A DNA stretch of 64,000 nt from Paenibacillus amylolyticus (GCF_001570725.1 NZ_BCNV01000001.1:3286001-3350000); one strand, 5' to 3'. Shown: positions 18,738 through 28,204, numbered from the stretch's first letter. Numbers and translations are program-made. The notes: generated by a model from the sequence alone, not told the origin.

Positions 18738-20027
18738 ATGAAACAACAAACGGCCCAAACGAAAACGAAGAGAGGCACGCCGGATTTTCAACTGCTAATC
18801 CTCACTTTATTGTTGGTGGGCTTCGGACTGGTGATGGTATTCAGCTCCAGTTCCAGCATTGCAATCGCAAGCGATAGATTTAACAATGATGCCCTTTACT
18901 TCACGAAAAAACAACTTATGTGGGCGATTATCGGTCTATTTGGCATGTTCTTTGCCATGAATATCCGCTTCAACAAGTACAAAAAGCTATATGCACCCTT
19001 TTTCCTGATCACTACAGTCATGCTGGTGATTGTTTTGATCTCAGGTGCAGTATTGAACGGCGCACGAAGCTGGATTCACATTTTTGGTTTCAGTCTTCAG
19101 CCTGCAGAGTTCGCAAAAATTGCTATCATTCTATATCTTTCTGCTCTTATCACCAAAAAAGGTGAAAAATTCAGGGTTTTCAAGACAGGGTATTTCCCCG
19201 TCTTGTTCATCGTTGGATTCATCGCAGGACTAATCATGCTGCAACCAGACTTTGGTACCACCTTCATCCTGGTGTCCACCTGTGGTCTCTTGATTTATGC
19301 CGGTGGCGCCAGTATGAAACATATCCTGGGTTCGATTCTCCTGGTTGTACTCGGTGGAGCACTGGCGTTCGGTGCGAATTCCTTGTTCTCTTCCATGTCT
19401 CCTTCCGACACGACGACTGCTACAACAGCAGTCACTGCGGAGCAAAACTACAAGATCGGACGTATTCAAGCTTTTCTTGATCCATTATCCGATATCAATG
19501 GCGGAAGTCTTAACCTCTACCGTTCTCTTGTTGCCATTGGTGATGGCGGCATGACGGGTTCCGGGATTGGACAAGGTACGATGAAGCTGCACTATTTGCC
19601 AAATGCGTATAATGACTTTATTTTCTCCGTAATCGGGGAAGAACTCGGATTCATCGGAAGTACCTTATTCCTTCTGGTTTATCTGTACTTCATCTGGCGA
19701 GGTATTATTGTATCTCTCCGCTGCCCTGATCCATTCGGAACACTGGTCGGCATAGGCATCATGGGACTGATTGCGATACAGGCATTCATCAACATCGGCG
19801 GTGTAACTCAGACCATTCCGGTGACGGGGGTCACACTTCCGTTTATCAGTTATGGGGGTACCTCACTCTTTGTGATGATGGTCGCCATGGGCATTTTGCT
19901 GAGTATCTCGCGTACCAACAATCTGGACGTGATCAAGGAAGAGAAAACCAAGTCCGTGACTGTACAGACACAGACTCGCACTTCTCCTGCTCTTCGTTCA
20001 CGGGAGTCCATCCGTCGGATTCGGTGA
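18738..20027 (+). CDS. ftsW: FtsW/RodA/SpoVE family peptidoglycan glycosyltransferase
   Basis: The 429-residue protein has about ten membrane helices and SEDS-family motifs: VMVFSSSS in the first helix, GARSWI, QPAEFAKI, LQPDFGTT and NDFIFSVIGEELG, ending with PFISYGGTS. SEDS proteins polymerise glycan strands at the septum together with a class B PBP. The extracellular loop after helix seven is enriched in threonine (TTTATTAVTAEQN). ylaN lies about 2 kb away, resembling the ylaN-ftsW pairing of Bacillus. The ribosome site is weak, which fits coupling to yugN. Confidence 0.93.
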   Translation: MKQQTAQTKTKRGTPDFQLLILTLLLVGFGLVMVFSSSSSIAIASDRFNNDALYFTKKQLMWAIIGLFGMFFAMNIRFNKYKKLYAPFFLITTVMLVIVLISGAVLNGARSWIHIFGFSLQPAEFAKIAIILYLSALITKKGEKFRVFKTGYFPVLFIVGFIAGLIMLQPDFGTTFILVSTCGLLIYAGGASMKHILGSILLVVLGGALAFGANSLFSSMSPSDTTTATTAVTAEQNYKIGRIQAFLDPLSDINGGSLNLYRSLVAIGDGGMTGSGIGQGTMKLHYLPNAYNDFIFSVIGEELGFIGSTLFLLVYLYFIWRGIIVSLRCPDPFGTLVGIGIMGLIAIQAFINIGGVTQTIPVTGVTLPFISYGGTSLFVMMVAMGILLSISRTNNLDVIKEEKTKSVTVQTQTRTSPALRSRESIRRIR

Positions 20028-20080
20028 ACGGGATTGGCCGTAAAGGCACAGAGCACGTCTCAATACAAAAAAAGCTAACA

Positions 20081-20122
20081 CAAAAAAGGCTGTGCACCCA
20101 ATTGGATGCGCAGCCTTTTTGT
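20081..20122. terminator. Bidirectional terminator between ftsW and the Asp23 gene
   Basis: AAAAAGGCTG-TGCA and TGCGCAGCCTTTTT pair around CCCAATTGGA. A-rich and T-rich flanks suit termination from both converging genes. Confidence 0.88.
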
Positions 20123-20199
20123 GTGTACCTGGTACACTCTGTCTATCAAGATGGAGACAAGTCAAGATGCCTTTGTCCTCCATCGCGGATTGCGAAATT

Positions 20200-20562
20200 T
20201 TACAGATCGTCGCCTTTGAAAGATACGCCTTCTACCTTTACATTGACTTCAACCACGCGTAATCCGGTCATGGTCTCTACCGCTTCTCTTACATTCTGCT
20301 GAAGCATACGGGAAACTTCATGAATCGGGGTTTCGTACAGGACGATGATGCGCAGGTCAATGGCTGCTTCCAGCTGGCCGACCTCAACGCTCACGCCTTT
20401 CTGTACGTTTTTACCGCTGAGTCGCTTCGCCCAGCCCTCTGACAATCCTCCAGACATTGCGGCAATTCCGGGCGTTTCCATTGCAGCCATTCCGGCAATT
20501 TTTGCAACCACGTCATCGGCAATCCGGATGTTTCCGCTCTCCAGTTGAAGTTGTTCTGCCAT
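20200..20562 (-). CDS. Asp23/Gls24 family envelope stress protein
   Basis: The 120-residue protein matches the Asp23/Gls24 family (GNIRIADDVVAKIAGMAAMETPGI, EVGQLEAAIDLRIIVLYETPIHEV, TGLRVVEVNVKVEGVSF). Members, including Staphylococcus Asp23 and Bacillus YloU, sit at the membrane through AmaP-type anchors and respond to envelope stress. No AmaP partner is adjacent. A ribosome site (GGAGGATGTGG) precedes the ATG. It is convergent with ftsW and divergent from the exchanger gene. Confidence 0.92.
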   Translation of the reverse strand: MAEQLQLESGNIRIADDVVAKIAGMAAMETPGIAAMSGGLSEGWAKRLSGKNVQKGVSVEVGQLEAAIDLRIIVLYETPIHEVSRMLQQNVREAVETMTGLRVVEVNVKVEGVSFKGDDL

Positions 20563-20745
20563 GCCACATCCTCCTTCACTTCGTTACTCGTATTTTAAAT
20601 CCTTTCCACCCCAAAAAGCAAATTAAACTCAAAAAGATGCGTTTACAACCTACCACCATTTGGTTATATTGAAATATGAAAATAATCTCATAAGCTTTTA
20701 CAATACAATTTCAAAACAAAATATTTTATAACCGAGGTGTTTGTT

Positions 20746-21816
20746 GTGAGAAACCGGATTTCATCCATTTTGCTGATTGCGTTCTTTGCACTCAGTGCCA
20801 TCGCCCACTACTTGAAATGGGATTCGATTCTACAGTTCGTGATTTCAGCCATTTCGGTTATTTTTGTGGCCGGTTTTTTAGGCAAAGCCACCGAAAATGT
20901 TGCCCACTACGCCGGACAGCGGCTGGGTGGGTTCCTGAATGCCACCTTCGGCAATGCCGCCGAATTGATCATCGCCATCTTCCTCGTGAAAGAGGGACTG
21001 TTCGACATGGTCAAAGCAAGTCTAACAGGCTCCATCATCGGAAACCTGCTGTTAGTGCTCGGGTTAAGTATTTTTGCCGGAGGACTCAAGTTCAAAATCC
21101 AGAATTATAATGTATCACTCGCAGGTCTGAATGGTTCCCTGATGATTGTTGCCATCATTGCCCTGTTTATTCCGGCAGTCTTTCTCAACACACATTCCAT
21201 TACACAGAAAGACACGAATACCCTTAGTCTGATCGTGGCCGGATTGCTCATCCTCGCGTATATCGCCTGGCTACTGTTCTCCATGGTGACGCACAAGAAC
21301 TATCTTGCGGACGTCACTGAGGATTCTGATGAAGAGCTACCACATGAGCATGCTCCGGCATGGTCCAAGAAAAAATCAATTCTCTATCTGGTGCTCGCAA
21401 CGGTCATGGTTGCCTTCGTCAGTGAATGGCTTGTCGGCACGCTCGAAGTATTCACTTCCGAATTTGGACTTAGCGAGCTGTTTGTTGGTGCATTCCTTGT
21501 AGCCATCATCGGTAATGCGGCGGAACACAGTGCAGCCATCATGCTTGCCATGAAAAATAAAATCGGAGCAGCCGTCGAGATTGCTGTCGGCAGCAGCTTG
21601 CAGATCGCACTCTTCGTTGCCCCTGTGCTGATTTTTGTCAGCTACTTCACAGGTAGAACCATGGATATCGTGTTTACAACGATTGAACTGGTGGCCATTG
21701 GCGTATCCGTATTTATTGCAAAGTCGATCACCCAAGATGGTTCTACGAACTGGTATGAGGGTCTACTTCTGCTCGTGGTATATATTATTCTGGGCGTATC
21801 TTTCTTCTTGGTATAA
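20746..21816 (+). CDS. chaA: Calcium/proton exchanger (CAX family)
   Basis: The ~356-residue integral membrane protein has eleven predicted hydrophobic segments in two halves, each with the CAX alpha-repeat motif: GNAAELIIAIFLVKEG and GNAAEHSAAIMLAMK. A short acidic cytoplasmic loop (EDSDEELPHEHA) separates the halves. The family exports Ca2+ against protons; B. subtilis YfkE/ChaA is the named relative. Two in-frame GTG codons (20737, 20746) could start it; the second is preferred because CCGAGGTG lies 6 bases before it. With the Ca2+-ATPase at 3887 it gives the cell two calcium efflux routes. Confidence 0.92.
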   Translation: MRNRISSILLIAFFALSAIAHYLKWDSILQFVISAISVIFVAGFLGKATENVAHYAGQRLGGFLNATFGNAAELIIAIFLVKEGLFDMVKASLTGSIIGNLLLVLGLSIFAGGLKFKIQNYNVSLAGLNGSLMIVAIIALFIPAVFLNTHSITQKDTNTLSLIVAGLLILAYIAWLLFSMVTHKNYLADVTEDSDEELPHEHAPAWSKKKSILYLVLATVMVAFVSEWLVGTLEVFTSEFGLSELFVGAFLVAIIGNAAEHSAAIMLAMKNKIGAAVEIAVGSSLQIALFVAPVLIFVSYFTGRTMDIVFTTIELVAIGVSVFIAKSITQDGSTNWYEGLLLLVVYIILGVSFFLV

Positions 21817-21856
21817 CCCTTCCCTCAGCAAACTAGCATTAAAATAAACAAGCCAT

Positions 21857-21893
21857 AAGAGACAGCTCGAATATCCATATCGAGTTGTCTCTT
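21857..21893 (+). terminator. Hairpin downstream of the exchanger gene
   Basis: AAGAGACA-G-CTCGA and CGAG-T-TGTCTCTT pair into a long stem. It lacks a T run afterwards, so it may only stabilise the transcript end. Confidence 0.5.
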
Positions 21894-21942
21894 CGCATAT
21901 ACACGCCTTCGGAGTGACTTATGTCATAATCGATTCAGACGC

Positions 21943-21975
21943 ACAAAAAAAGCATGCATAAACGCCTGCATGCCT
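21943..21975 (-). terminator. Terminator of ylaN
   Basis: On the minus strand GGCATGCA and TGCATGC pair around GGCGTTTA and run into TTTTTTT. Confidence 0.85.
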
Positions 21976-22001
21976 TCTATTCTGACCCGCGCATTTGCAG
22001 G

Positions 22002-22295
22002 CTATTGCTCATTCTTTTTGTTCAAGGCTTCATATAAAATGGCCAAATTCCGCTCAAGCGCGCTAACCAGCTGCTTACCTGCACCTTCTGGAAGGAGCCC
22101 TGCACGAACAGCAAAGTCAACTTCCTTGGAGAACCCATACATCTGTGTATCCAATACTTCCTCATAGAGAGGGCAGTAGCGGGTAGCCAGATTCTCCATC
22201 TGTACTTCAATAAGCTTCTGTATTTTATCTGCATCTTCTTGAAGAAGACTGATCGCTTTCAAATTCAGCTGGTCCTGCAGATCAGATGAAGTCAT
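22002..22295 (-). CDS. ylaN: YlaN family protein (DUF1507)
   Basis: The 97-residue protein matches YlaN in length and sequence (LNLKAISLLQEDADKIQKLI, QMYGFSKEVDFAVRAGL, LERNLAILYEAL). In Bacillus YlaN is needed under iron limitation and is reported to interact with Fur in an iron-dependent way. The frame is open to 22319, but AGGGGGG precedes the ATG at 22295. It lies near ftsW as in B. subtilis, although three genes' distance apart and on the opposite strand. Confidence 0.92.
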   Translation of the reverse strand: MTSSDLQDQLNLKAISLLQEDADKIQKLIEVQMENLATRYCPLYEEVLDTQMYGFSKEVDFAVRAGLLPEGAGKQLVSALERNLAILYEALNKKNEQ

Positions 22296-22474
22296 GCATT
22301 TTTCCCCCCTATGTCCCAAAAATCGCGTAAAGACGTTCTACCTCTAATATTAGACGAAATGGAGAGCTAATACAAGAACCTGACCAAAATAAGCCCACAA
22401 AGTGAAGCCTTCTCTTGCAGCTTATTCCCCCTGTTCCAGAGATGTCCAGATGAGGATTAAGGTCATGCAATGCC

Positions 22475-22508
22475 AAAAAACACCCCTGCCAAAAAAGGCA
22501 GAGGTGCT
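22475..22508 (-). terminator. Terminator of the HPr-like gene
   Basis: On the minus strand GCACCTCTGCC pairs with GGCAGGGGTG around six T residues and is followed by TTTTTT. Confidence 0.88.
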
Positions 22509-22520
22509 TCTTGAGAGCTA

Positions 22521-22766
22521 TTACTCAGATGCGATGCTTACATTCAGTCCATGCTTGGCAAATACTTCTGACATGGCTGCTTTCGCTTCAACTGCATCTG
22601 GTCCATGAACATGCAGTTCATAGCTGTGCGTGCTGATCAGCGTTGTAAACAACCCGAGAATGCTTTTCACATCGATATACTTGTTCTCCGAATGAAGCAC
22701 GATTGAAGAAGTAAACTTGCCTGCTGTTTGAGCAATTTCCACTACAGCCGCGTTATTACTCGACAT
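22521..22766 (-). CDS. HPr-like protein lacking the catalytic histidine
   Basis: The 81-residue protein aligns with HPr across its second half: YIDVKSILGLFTTLIS corresponds to the VNLKSIMGVM segment that contains regulatory Ser46, and HVHGPDAVEAKAAMSEVF to the C-terminal helix. The N-terminal G-x-H-A-R-P loop with His15 is absent and that region is about 11 residues shorter (QTAGKFTSSIVLH). It therefore cannot carry phosphate from EI, but could still be an HPr-kinase or CcpA-type signal, as for Crh. It has a good ribosome site (GGAGGG) and its own terminator, so it is an expressed gene, not debris. Confidence 0.85.
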   Translation of the reverse strand: MSSNNAAVVEIAQTAGKFTSSIVLHSENKYIDVKSILGLFTTLISTHSYELHVHGPDAVEAKAAMSEVFAKHGLNVSIASE

Positions 22767-22861
22767 AGGAATCCCTCCGTCTTTTTACTTTGGTATCATC
22801 TATTAATTACCACTACATGATACCGTGAATCCGCTTTCCTAGCAACAGCAAAATCCTGTTC

Positions 22862-23977
22862 CTATTTCAAACGGTCCGGATTGAGGCATTCCAGCTCAGG
22901 AATAACAAAGATACCGTCTTTACGAATCAGTACATCGTCAAAATAAATCTCCCCGCCGCCGTAATCCGGACGCTGGATCAACACCAGATCCCAGTGAATG
23001 GATGAGCGGTTGCCATTGTCGGTTTCTTCATAAGCCTGACCTGGCGTAAAGTGCAAGCTGCCTGCGATTTTTTCATCGAACAGGATATCTTTCATCGGAT
23101 GCAGAATATGCGGGTTAAATCCAATCGCGAATTCGCCGATATGACGAGCACCCTCATCCGAATTCAAAATTTCATTCAAACGCTCTGTGTCGTTGCTTGT
23201 CGCTTCGACAATTTTGCCATCCTTGAACGTGAACTTGATATTTTCAAAAGTCACTCCATTGTAAAGGGTTGGCGAGTTATAACTAATTGTTCCGTTCACG
23301 GAATCACGTACAGGGGCACTGTACACTTCGCCATCCGGAATATTTTTTTGGCCAGAACATTTCTCTGCACCGATATCTTTAATGGAGAAGCTCAGCTCTG
23401 TTCCTGGTCCCGTGATGCGAACTTTGTCCGTACGTTTCATCAGGTTAGCCAGTGAGTCCTGTGCTTTGTCCATTTTGGCATAATCCAGGTTACATACGTC
23501 GAAGTAGAAATCTTCGAACGCTTCTGTGCTCGTATTCGCGAGTTGCGCCATACTTGCGTTAGGGTAACGAAGTACAACCCATTTCGTATGTTTGACACGT
23601 TGTTCACTATGTACCGGGTGGGAGTACAACGAATTGTACATTTTCATTTTTTCTTCCGGCACATCGGACAGATCATTCACATTTTCTCCCGCGCGAATAC
23701 CGATATAACAATCCATCTGCTTCATACGGTTCAGATCAATCTCTGCCCACGTTTTCACCATTTCTTCTGTCGCATTTTTCAACATTGCACGCTGTACGGT
23801 CTTATCGGTCAACTGTACAAAGACGTTACCACCTTTTTTTCCTACCTCTTCAATAATGGCGTTAATCAGATCACGTTCTGATCCAATCATCTCAACCAAT
23901 ACATTTTCACCAGGTTGTACATCTACAGAATAGCCTACTAGGCTTGCTGCAAGCTTTTGAATTCTTGGGTCCTTCAT
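22862..23977 (-). CDS. M29 family aminopeptidase
   Basis: The 371-residue protein is a thermophilic-type aminopeptidase of family M29 (AmpS/AmpT). The N-terminal domain has VQPGENVLVEM; the C-terminal half has the metal-site segments GEFAIGFNP, GSLHFTPGQAYEE and SIHWDLV. These enzymes remove N-terminal residues from peptides in the cytoplasm with Co2+ or Zn2+. The ATG follows GGAGG at good spacing. It is a stand-alone gene on the minus strand between the lipoprotein and the HPr-like gene. The length is a little under the usual ~410 residues. Confidence 0.93.
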   Translation of the reverse strand: MKDPRIQKLAASLVGYSVDVQPGENVLVEMIGSERDLINAIIEEVGKKGGNVFVQLTDKTVQRAMLKNATEEMVKTWAEIDLNRMKQMDCYIGIRAGENVNDLSDVPEEKMKMYNSLYSHPVHSEQRVKHTKWVVLRYPNASMAQLANTSTEAFEDFYFDVCNLDYAKMDKAQDSLANLMKRTDKVRITGPGTELSFSIKDIGAEKCSGQKNIPDGEVYSAPVRDSVNGTISYNSPTLYNGVTFENIKFTFKDGKIVEATSNDTERLNEILNSDEGARHIGEFAIGFNPHILHPMKDILFDEKIAGSLHFTPGQAYEETDNGNRSSIHWDLVLIQRPDYGGGEIYFDDVLIRKDGIFVIPELECLNPDRLK

Positions 23978-24088
23978 CTTGGTAAAATCCTCCTGTCATC
24001 TGCCTTACTTGAATTGAACAACGGTAAATTACGATACTATTGTAGCACGCGAACAGTCATCCCGTCAGCAGGCAGTCCTATACTTCAT

Positions 24089-24952
24089 TTATTGATATGA
24101 CTTGAAGTTTACATCGGTGACAAGAGCTTCTTTGTTGCTCTTACGGTTGTTGTCCGTGTAACTCACCTGACTTTCAGAGGATAAGCGAAGAGGCAAACTG
24201 CTCTTCCGATCTACAGTGAGATGATATACTGTCTGCACGTTGGCTTTTTCCATCATCTGCTGCATTGTTGTTTCACCCTGTGCCCATACTTTCTCCAGAT
24301 CCTTCTCAAGCTTCTCCTTACGCGCTCCTTTCACCGTAGCTGCCTTATGCATATATTCTGCTCGAATAGCGTTCATCTCGTCGTTTAGCTGGGTTACAGC
24401 CCATGTTTTGGCGTCTTCCGGTGCAAGTTCAATCCGTAACGTTCTGGTTCGACGCCCGGACCCATACTCCGATTGAATGGTTTTGTGCATTCCGTCGATC
24501 TTCTCCAATTGGGCAATTGGATTAAAACGGGAAAGAGAACCACGCAGCGGCTCATGCTGCGCCGACAATGCCATCCATTGCCCTTGTTTTCGCTCGAAAG
24601 AAGCGCTAAACCCACTGGGCTGTCCGTTATTGTTTACGGCGGTCGTATGAATACCTGTGCCCACAGCAGTTACCTCTCCAGGTAATCGGGTCTGAAGGGT
24701 CAGACGATCATGATTCTCCAGCTTACCTTCAAATTTGAACTGATTCTCGAACAGCCCACTGTTCTCCCGTCGCAGTCCTGCTTCTCCTTCAAAACTTAAC
24801 TTTTCTTTTCCCGCTATCCCGGATAAGGCCAGGGAAAAAACTTCTTCAGGTGTTCGATCTCGCTGAATCAATCCACAACCCGGAACACCAATAATCACGA
24901 TGCTCACAAGTAACCATAATGTACATACCGACCGGCGGTTAAGCATGTCCAT
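24089..24952 (-). CDS. Putative lipoprotein of unknown function
   Basis: The protein of ~287 residues begins with a signal peptide (LWLLVSIVIIGVPGC) ending in a cysteine that fits lipid attachment, followed by a ~260-residue extracellular domain without a recognised family. The body is beta-rich at first (EGKLENHDRLTLQTRLPGE) and then has a lysine-glutamate-rich helix (KGARKEKLEKDLEKVWAQ). The fold may resemble LolA-type or DUF carriers, but that is a guess. The frame extends to an ATG at 24979; the ATG at 24952 gives a more typical signal peptide and has GGAAGG upstream. It is monocistronic. Confidence 0.75.
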   Translation of the reverse strand: MDMLNRRSVCTLWLLVSIVIIGVPGCGLIQRDRTPEEVFSLALSGIAGKEKLSFEGEAGLRRENSGLFENQFKFEGKLENHDRLTLQTRLPGEVTAVGTGIHTTAVNNNGQPSGFSASFERKQGQWMALSAQHEPLRGSLSRFNPIAQLEKIDGMHKTIQSEYGSGRRTRTLRIELAPEDAKTWAVTQLNDEMNAIRAEYMHKAATVKGARKEKLEKDLEKVWAQGETTMQQMMEKANVQTVYHLTVDRKSSLPLRLSSESQVSYTDNNRKSNKEALVTDVNFKSYQ

Positions 24953-25040
24953 CTTCACCCTTCCGTCAACTTTCTCCATAGATTGCCCTGCCCGTATTTG
25001 CTTATACTTCCTTCTATAAACAACTTGATCTCCAATATAT

Positions 25041-25080
25041 AAAAAAAAGAGAACGACTCCGCAATTGGAATGGTTCTCTC
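25041..25080 (-). terminator. Terminator of the GGDEF gene
   Basis: On the minus strand AGAGAACCATTCC pairs imperfectly with GGAGTCGTTCTCT and ends in eight T residues. Confidence 0.85.
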
Positions 25081-27072
25081 TTAACGCGATACTTCCTGTT
25101 CTTCTACTACGATTCTGTTCCGACCGCCATTCTTCGCGCTGTACAAAGCCATGTCAGCTCGATAAAACAATGACTCTACACTAACCTTCTCATCCATCCA
25201 ATTCCACTCGGCGATGCCACTGGATACCGTAACAAGAGGTCTGGTCTCTTCCGCGACTCTCCTTCGGATCACTTCCGCGTATTCTAATGCCTGATGCACA
25301 CTTACCTGCGGCATATAGATGGCCAGTTCTTCTCCACCCCATCTGGCGCAGATGTCTTCCGGACGAACAGAGCTGGTGACTATTTCACTCACTTGCTTCA
25401 GTACTTGATCCCCCGTCTGGTGTCCAAATGTATCATTCACCTGTTTGAACTGATCGATATCCACCACAATGAGAGAGCCACAGAACTCATGAGCCTGACG
25501 CTCGTGAATGACGCTATCCAGGTAATGCCTTACGTACAATCCCGTCAACATATCCAGATTAGCCAAACGCCTAACCTCGGCATGTAACATGGCATTCGAC
25601 AGGGCAAGCCCGATATGAATAGATAACATCTGCAAGAGCCGATAATTATCGTATGAAAAATATTGCTCTCTGCTGTGTCCAAGCAAAATGGCACCCTTCA
25701 CTTCACCATTAACTCTGATCGGTGATGCAATCAGTGACATGGATCCGGTATCTTCCATGAAAAAGGAGGACACTTTATCATATTGCGCATAATTGGATAT
25801 AATAAGTGGTTCCTCTGTTCGATACAGCAAGCCTGCGATACCGTATTCTACAGAAAATGATTGGTGAAAAACATCTTTCACGTTAGATGACATGACTTCG
25901 AAGTCATTCGTATTATCATTGAGTTGTAAAATGCAGCACGTTTCGGCCTGAAATATTTCCTTTAGCTCTTGCTCGGATAGTTGATAAATCTCCGAAAGAT
26001 GCAGACTCTTGTTCAAGCGCTGTGTAAGATCATTGATTAGACGAAGTTCCTGTATCAACATATTGGATTGTTCGTGCAACTTGGCGTTCTCAAAGGCCGT
26101 GCCTGCGGTATCTACCATCATCGTAATCAATTGCAGATCCGATTCTTCCATAATCTCCTCGTTCATTTCGATATGGAACACACCGTATATGCCTTGTTTT
26201 CCTTTCAAAGGAAGACCTACCTCTACGATGCGATTCTCTCCATCATCTGAACGAGCAATGATCATCTTGCCTTCCATAAACGAACGCACACATATATCTT
26301 CTCCTCGTTCCTGGACAAGCAATGGTTTAATCCGTGGATTAAAGTTGCTCTGATCCTGAGACATATACAGTTTGATATACGTGGCTGGGTACAGATAGTC
26401 CATACTGTCAAATACCTCATCCAATATGGCGTCGACATCCATTTTGTCATGCATTCGCTGAACAATCTGAAAGAGGATGGACCTCCGGTGTTCTTCACGC
26501 GCTGTTTGTTCATGAGCATGTAACAGGTCCGTCATAAATATGTATTCAAATCTTCGGTAAAAGCAGGTGCGGTAATGCAATGCCTCAGATCGAACCACAG
26601 CTTCAGACGTTTCATATCGATTGGATTCATAGATCACAGCAGTGAATACGGCAAACATATCCTTGTTCGTTCTGGAGAATAAGGGATGTGTTATCAGGAG
26701 ATATTCTCCACGTTCGCTAGTCCCTCTATGGGACAGGGCTTGTCTCTTATCCAAACATTCCAATACAAGCCTGCGTGCATCCACGCCCGAATCAGCATCT
26801 CGATCACGATCGTACCCTATACAATCGCCTTCCGTGTTCCATACGCTGTAAAAGGTTGATCTCCTGTCCAGGCCCGGATCTAATTTGATGATCCAGTCAC
26901 TGTAAGCCTGCTCTAGCAAGCTGCCCAAATATGAAAAATCAAAAGGTGTGATATCCATTTTTTGCATCCACAACACATGCTCTTCATGAGGATGAGGAGC
27001 GGCAAAAGATGCGGAATCGCCCGAACTTCGTGAATTCAAGCTGGCAGGTAAACTTCTTAGATGTTCTAACAT
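25081..27072 (-). CDS. GAF-GGDEF diguanylate cyclase
   Basis: The 663-residue soluble protein has a long N-terminal region, GAF-like sensing segments (~200-330 and ~340-480) and a C-terminal GGDEF domain with the active site RWGGEEL at ~573 and the upstream metal site VVDIDQFKQVND. GGEEL is a catalytically competent variant, so c-di-GMP synthesis from GTP is expected. No membrane segment was seen, hence a cytoplasmic signal is likely. AAAGGAG lies 7 bases before the ATG at 27072, preferred over 27102. It is a single-gene unit. The ligand of the GAF domains is unknown. Confidence 0.9.
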   Translation of the reverse strand: MLEHLRSLPASLNSRSSGDSASFAAPHPHEEHVLWMQKMDITPFDFSYLGSLLEQAYSDWIIKLDPGLDRRSTFYSVWNTEGDCIGYDRDRDADSGVDARRLVLECLDKRQALSHRGTSERGEYLLITHPLFSRTNKDMFAVFTAVIYESNRYETSEAVVRSEALHYRTCFYRRFEYIFMTDLLHAHEQTAREEHRRSILFQIVQRMHDKMDVDAILDEVFDSMDYLYPATYIKLYMSQDQSNFNPRIKPLLVQERGEDICVRSFMEGKMIIARSDDGENRIVEVGLPLKGKQGIYGVFHIEMNEEIMEESDLQLITMMVDTAGTAFENAKLHEQSNMLIQELRLINDLTQRLNKSLHLSEIYQLSEQELKEIFQAETCCILQLNDNTNDFEVMSSNVKDVFHQSFSVEYGIAGLLYRTEEPLIISNYAQYDKVSSFFMEDTGSMSLIASPIRVNGEVKGAILLGHSREQYFSYDNYRLLQMLSIHIGLALSNAMLHAEVRRLANLDMLTGLYVRHYLDSVIHERQAHEFCGSLIVVDIDQFKQVNDTFGHQTGDQVLKQVSEIVTSSVRPEDICARWGGEELAIYMPQVSVHQALEYAEVIRRRVAEETRPLVTVSSGIAEWNWMDEKVSVESLFYRADMALYSAKNGGRNRIVVEEQEVSR

Positions 27073-27312
27073 GTCAGGCGCTCCTTTGCACCGTTTTTGC
27101 ATCCACCAGGATGCATTAATCTGCAGACGTTATCGCAAACCTGCAAATTCGCTGCGATAACCTTGTTACATAAAGATGATTTAAAGTTAAGATACAATCT
27201 ATTTTACTCTGTTTAAAGCTTTTTTGCATCCATATTTCAGAAAATTGTCCCATTATTTTAGGCCCAATGACCTATCGACAAATTTAGACGTTTTTTTGCT
27301 TTTATTCTACGC

Positions 27313-27341
27313 TTGACTTTCGTTCTCTTAAACTGTAATAT
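27313..27341 (+). promoter_or_regulatory. Sigma-A promoter of rpsD
   Basis: TTGACT (27313-27318), a 17-base spacer and TAATAT (27336-27341) form a near-consensus promoter. Transcription should begin near 27348. Confidence 0.75.
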
Positions 27342-27347
27342 AAATTG

Positions 27348-27537
27348 TTGATGAAGACTACTAATGGGTCTTTAAATTTGGGCATTACCGGTTGTGTCAC
27401 CCTCATTCTTTTTGTTGCTTTCAGGACAGCGGCTGAACTTTCCTGATCGTTCTATGCGAGGCCAAGCCCGCATCAACAAATTGGAGCGCAAACAGAGCCC
27501 TAATATGAACTTTAACTAAAAAGGAGCTACTTTAAAC
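27348..27537 (+). promoter_or_regulatory. Long 5' leader of rpsD, candidate S4 autoregulatory region
   Basis: About 190 bases separate the predicted start of transcription from the rpsD ATG and hold no gene. Firmicute S4 is known to repress its own messenger through a structured leader, so this untranslated stretch is the likely site. I did not work out a full secondary structure. Upstream, 27073-27312 holds only the divergent promoter region of the GGDEF gene. Confidence 0.5.
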
Positions 27538-28137
27538 ATGGCACGTTACACTGGTCCTAAATTTAAATTGAGCCGTCGCCTCGGCATTTCCCTTAGCGGA
27601 ACAGGCAAAGAATTGAAACGCCCTTTCCCTCCAGGTCAGCACGGAGCTAACCAACGCAGAAAAATGAGCAACTACGGTATGCAATTGCAAGAAAAACAAA
27701 AATTGCGCCACATGTACGGTTTGGGCGAGAAGCAATTCCGCACACTGTTCTCTAAAGCTCAAAAAATGCAAGGTATTGCCGGCGAAAACTTCATGTTCTT
27801 GCTTGAGTGCCGCCTTGACAACCTCGTTTACCGCCTTGGGTTTGCTAACTCCCGCGCTGGAGCGCGTCAGTTGGTAGCACACGGTCACGTAACTGTAAAC
27901 GGCAAAAAAGTCGATATCGCTTCTTACCAAGTAAGCACTGGCGATGTAATCGGCTTGCGTGAGAAGAGCCGCGCTCTTTCTTCCGTTAAAGAAGCTTTGG
28001 AAGGCCGTTCGCATCTTCCAGCATACGTTGAATACAACGAAGCAGCTGTAGAAGGTAAATTCATCCGCTTGCCTGAGCGTGCTGAATTGTCCCAAGACAT
28101 CGATGAAAAACAAATCGTCGAGTTCTACAACCGTTAA
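27538..28137 (+). CDS. rpsD: 30S ribosomal protein S4
   Basis: The 199-residue protein begins [16 protein letters not shown] and contains the S4 RNA-binding domain ([21 protein letters not shown] and [14 protein letters not shown]). It nucleates 30S assembly by binding 16S rRNA. AAAGGAGC lies upstream of the ATG. As in Bacillus, rpsD is a separate unit away from the main ribosomal operons, with its own promoter, leader and terminator. Codon use is strongly biased, as for an abundant protein. Confidence 0.99.
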   Translation: MARYTGPKFKLSRRLGISLSGTGKELKRPFPPGQHGANQRRKMSNYGMQLQEKQKLRHMYGLGEKQFRTLFSKAQKMQGIAGENFMFLLECRLDNLVYRLGFANSRAGARQLVAHGHVTVNGKKVDIASYQVSTGDVIGLREKSRALSSVKEALEGRSHLPAYVEYNEAAVEGKFIRLPERAELSQDIDEKQIVEFYNR

Positions 28138-28167
28138 TCGTTGCAATCACATTAAAGTTTCAATCCA

Positions 28168-28204
28168 AACAGCTGTCGAGATTTTCTCGGCAGCTGTTTT
28201 TCTA
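28168..28204 (+). terminator. Terminator of rpsD
   Basis: ACAGCTG-T-CGAGA and TCTCG-G-CAGCTGT pair around TTT and end in TTTTTC. Confidence 0.92.

Noticed and set aside
27532..28146. 204-codon minus-strand frame across rpsD
   Set aside because: Exact antisense shadow of the highly biased rpsD gene.
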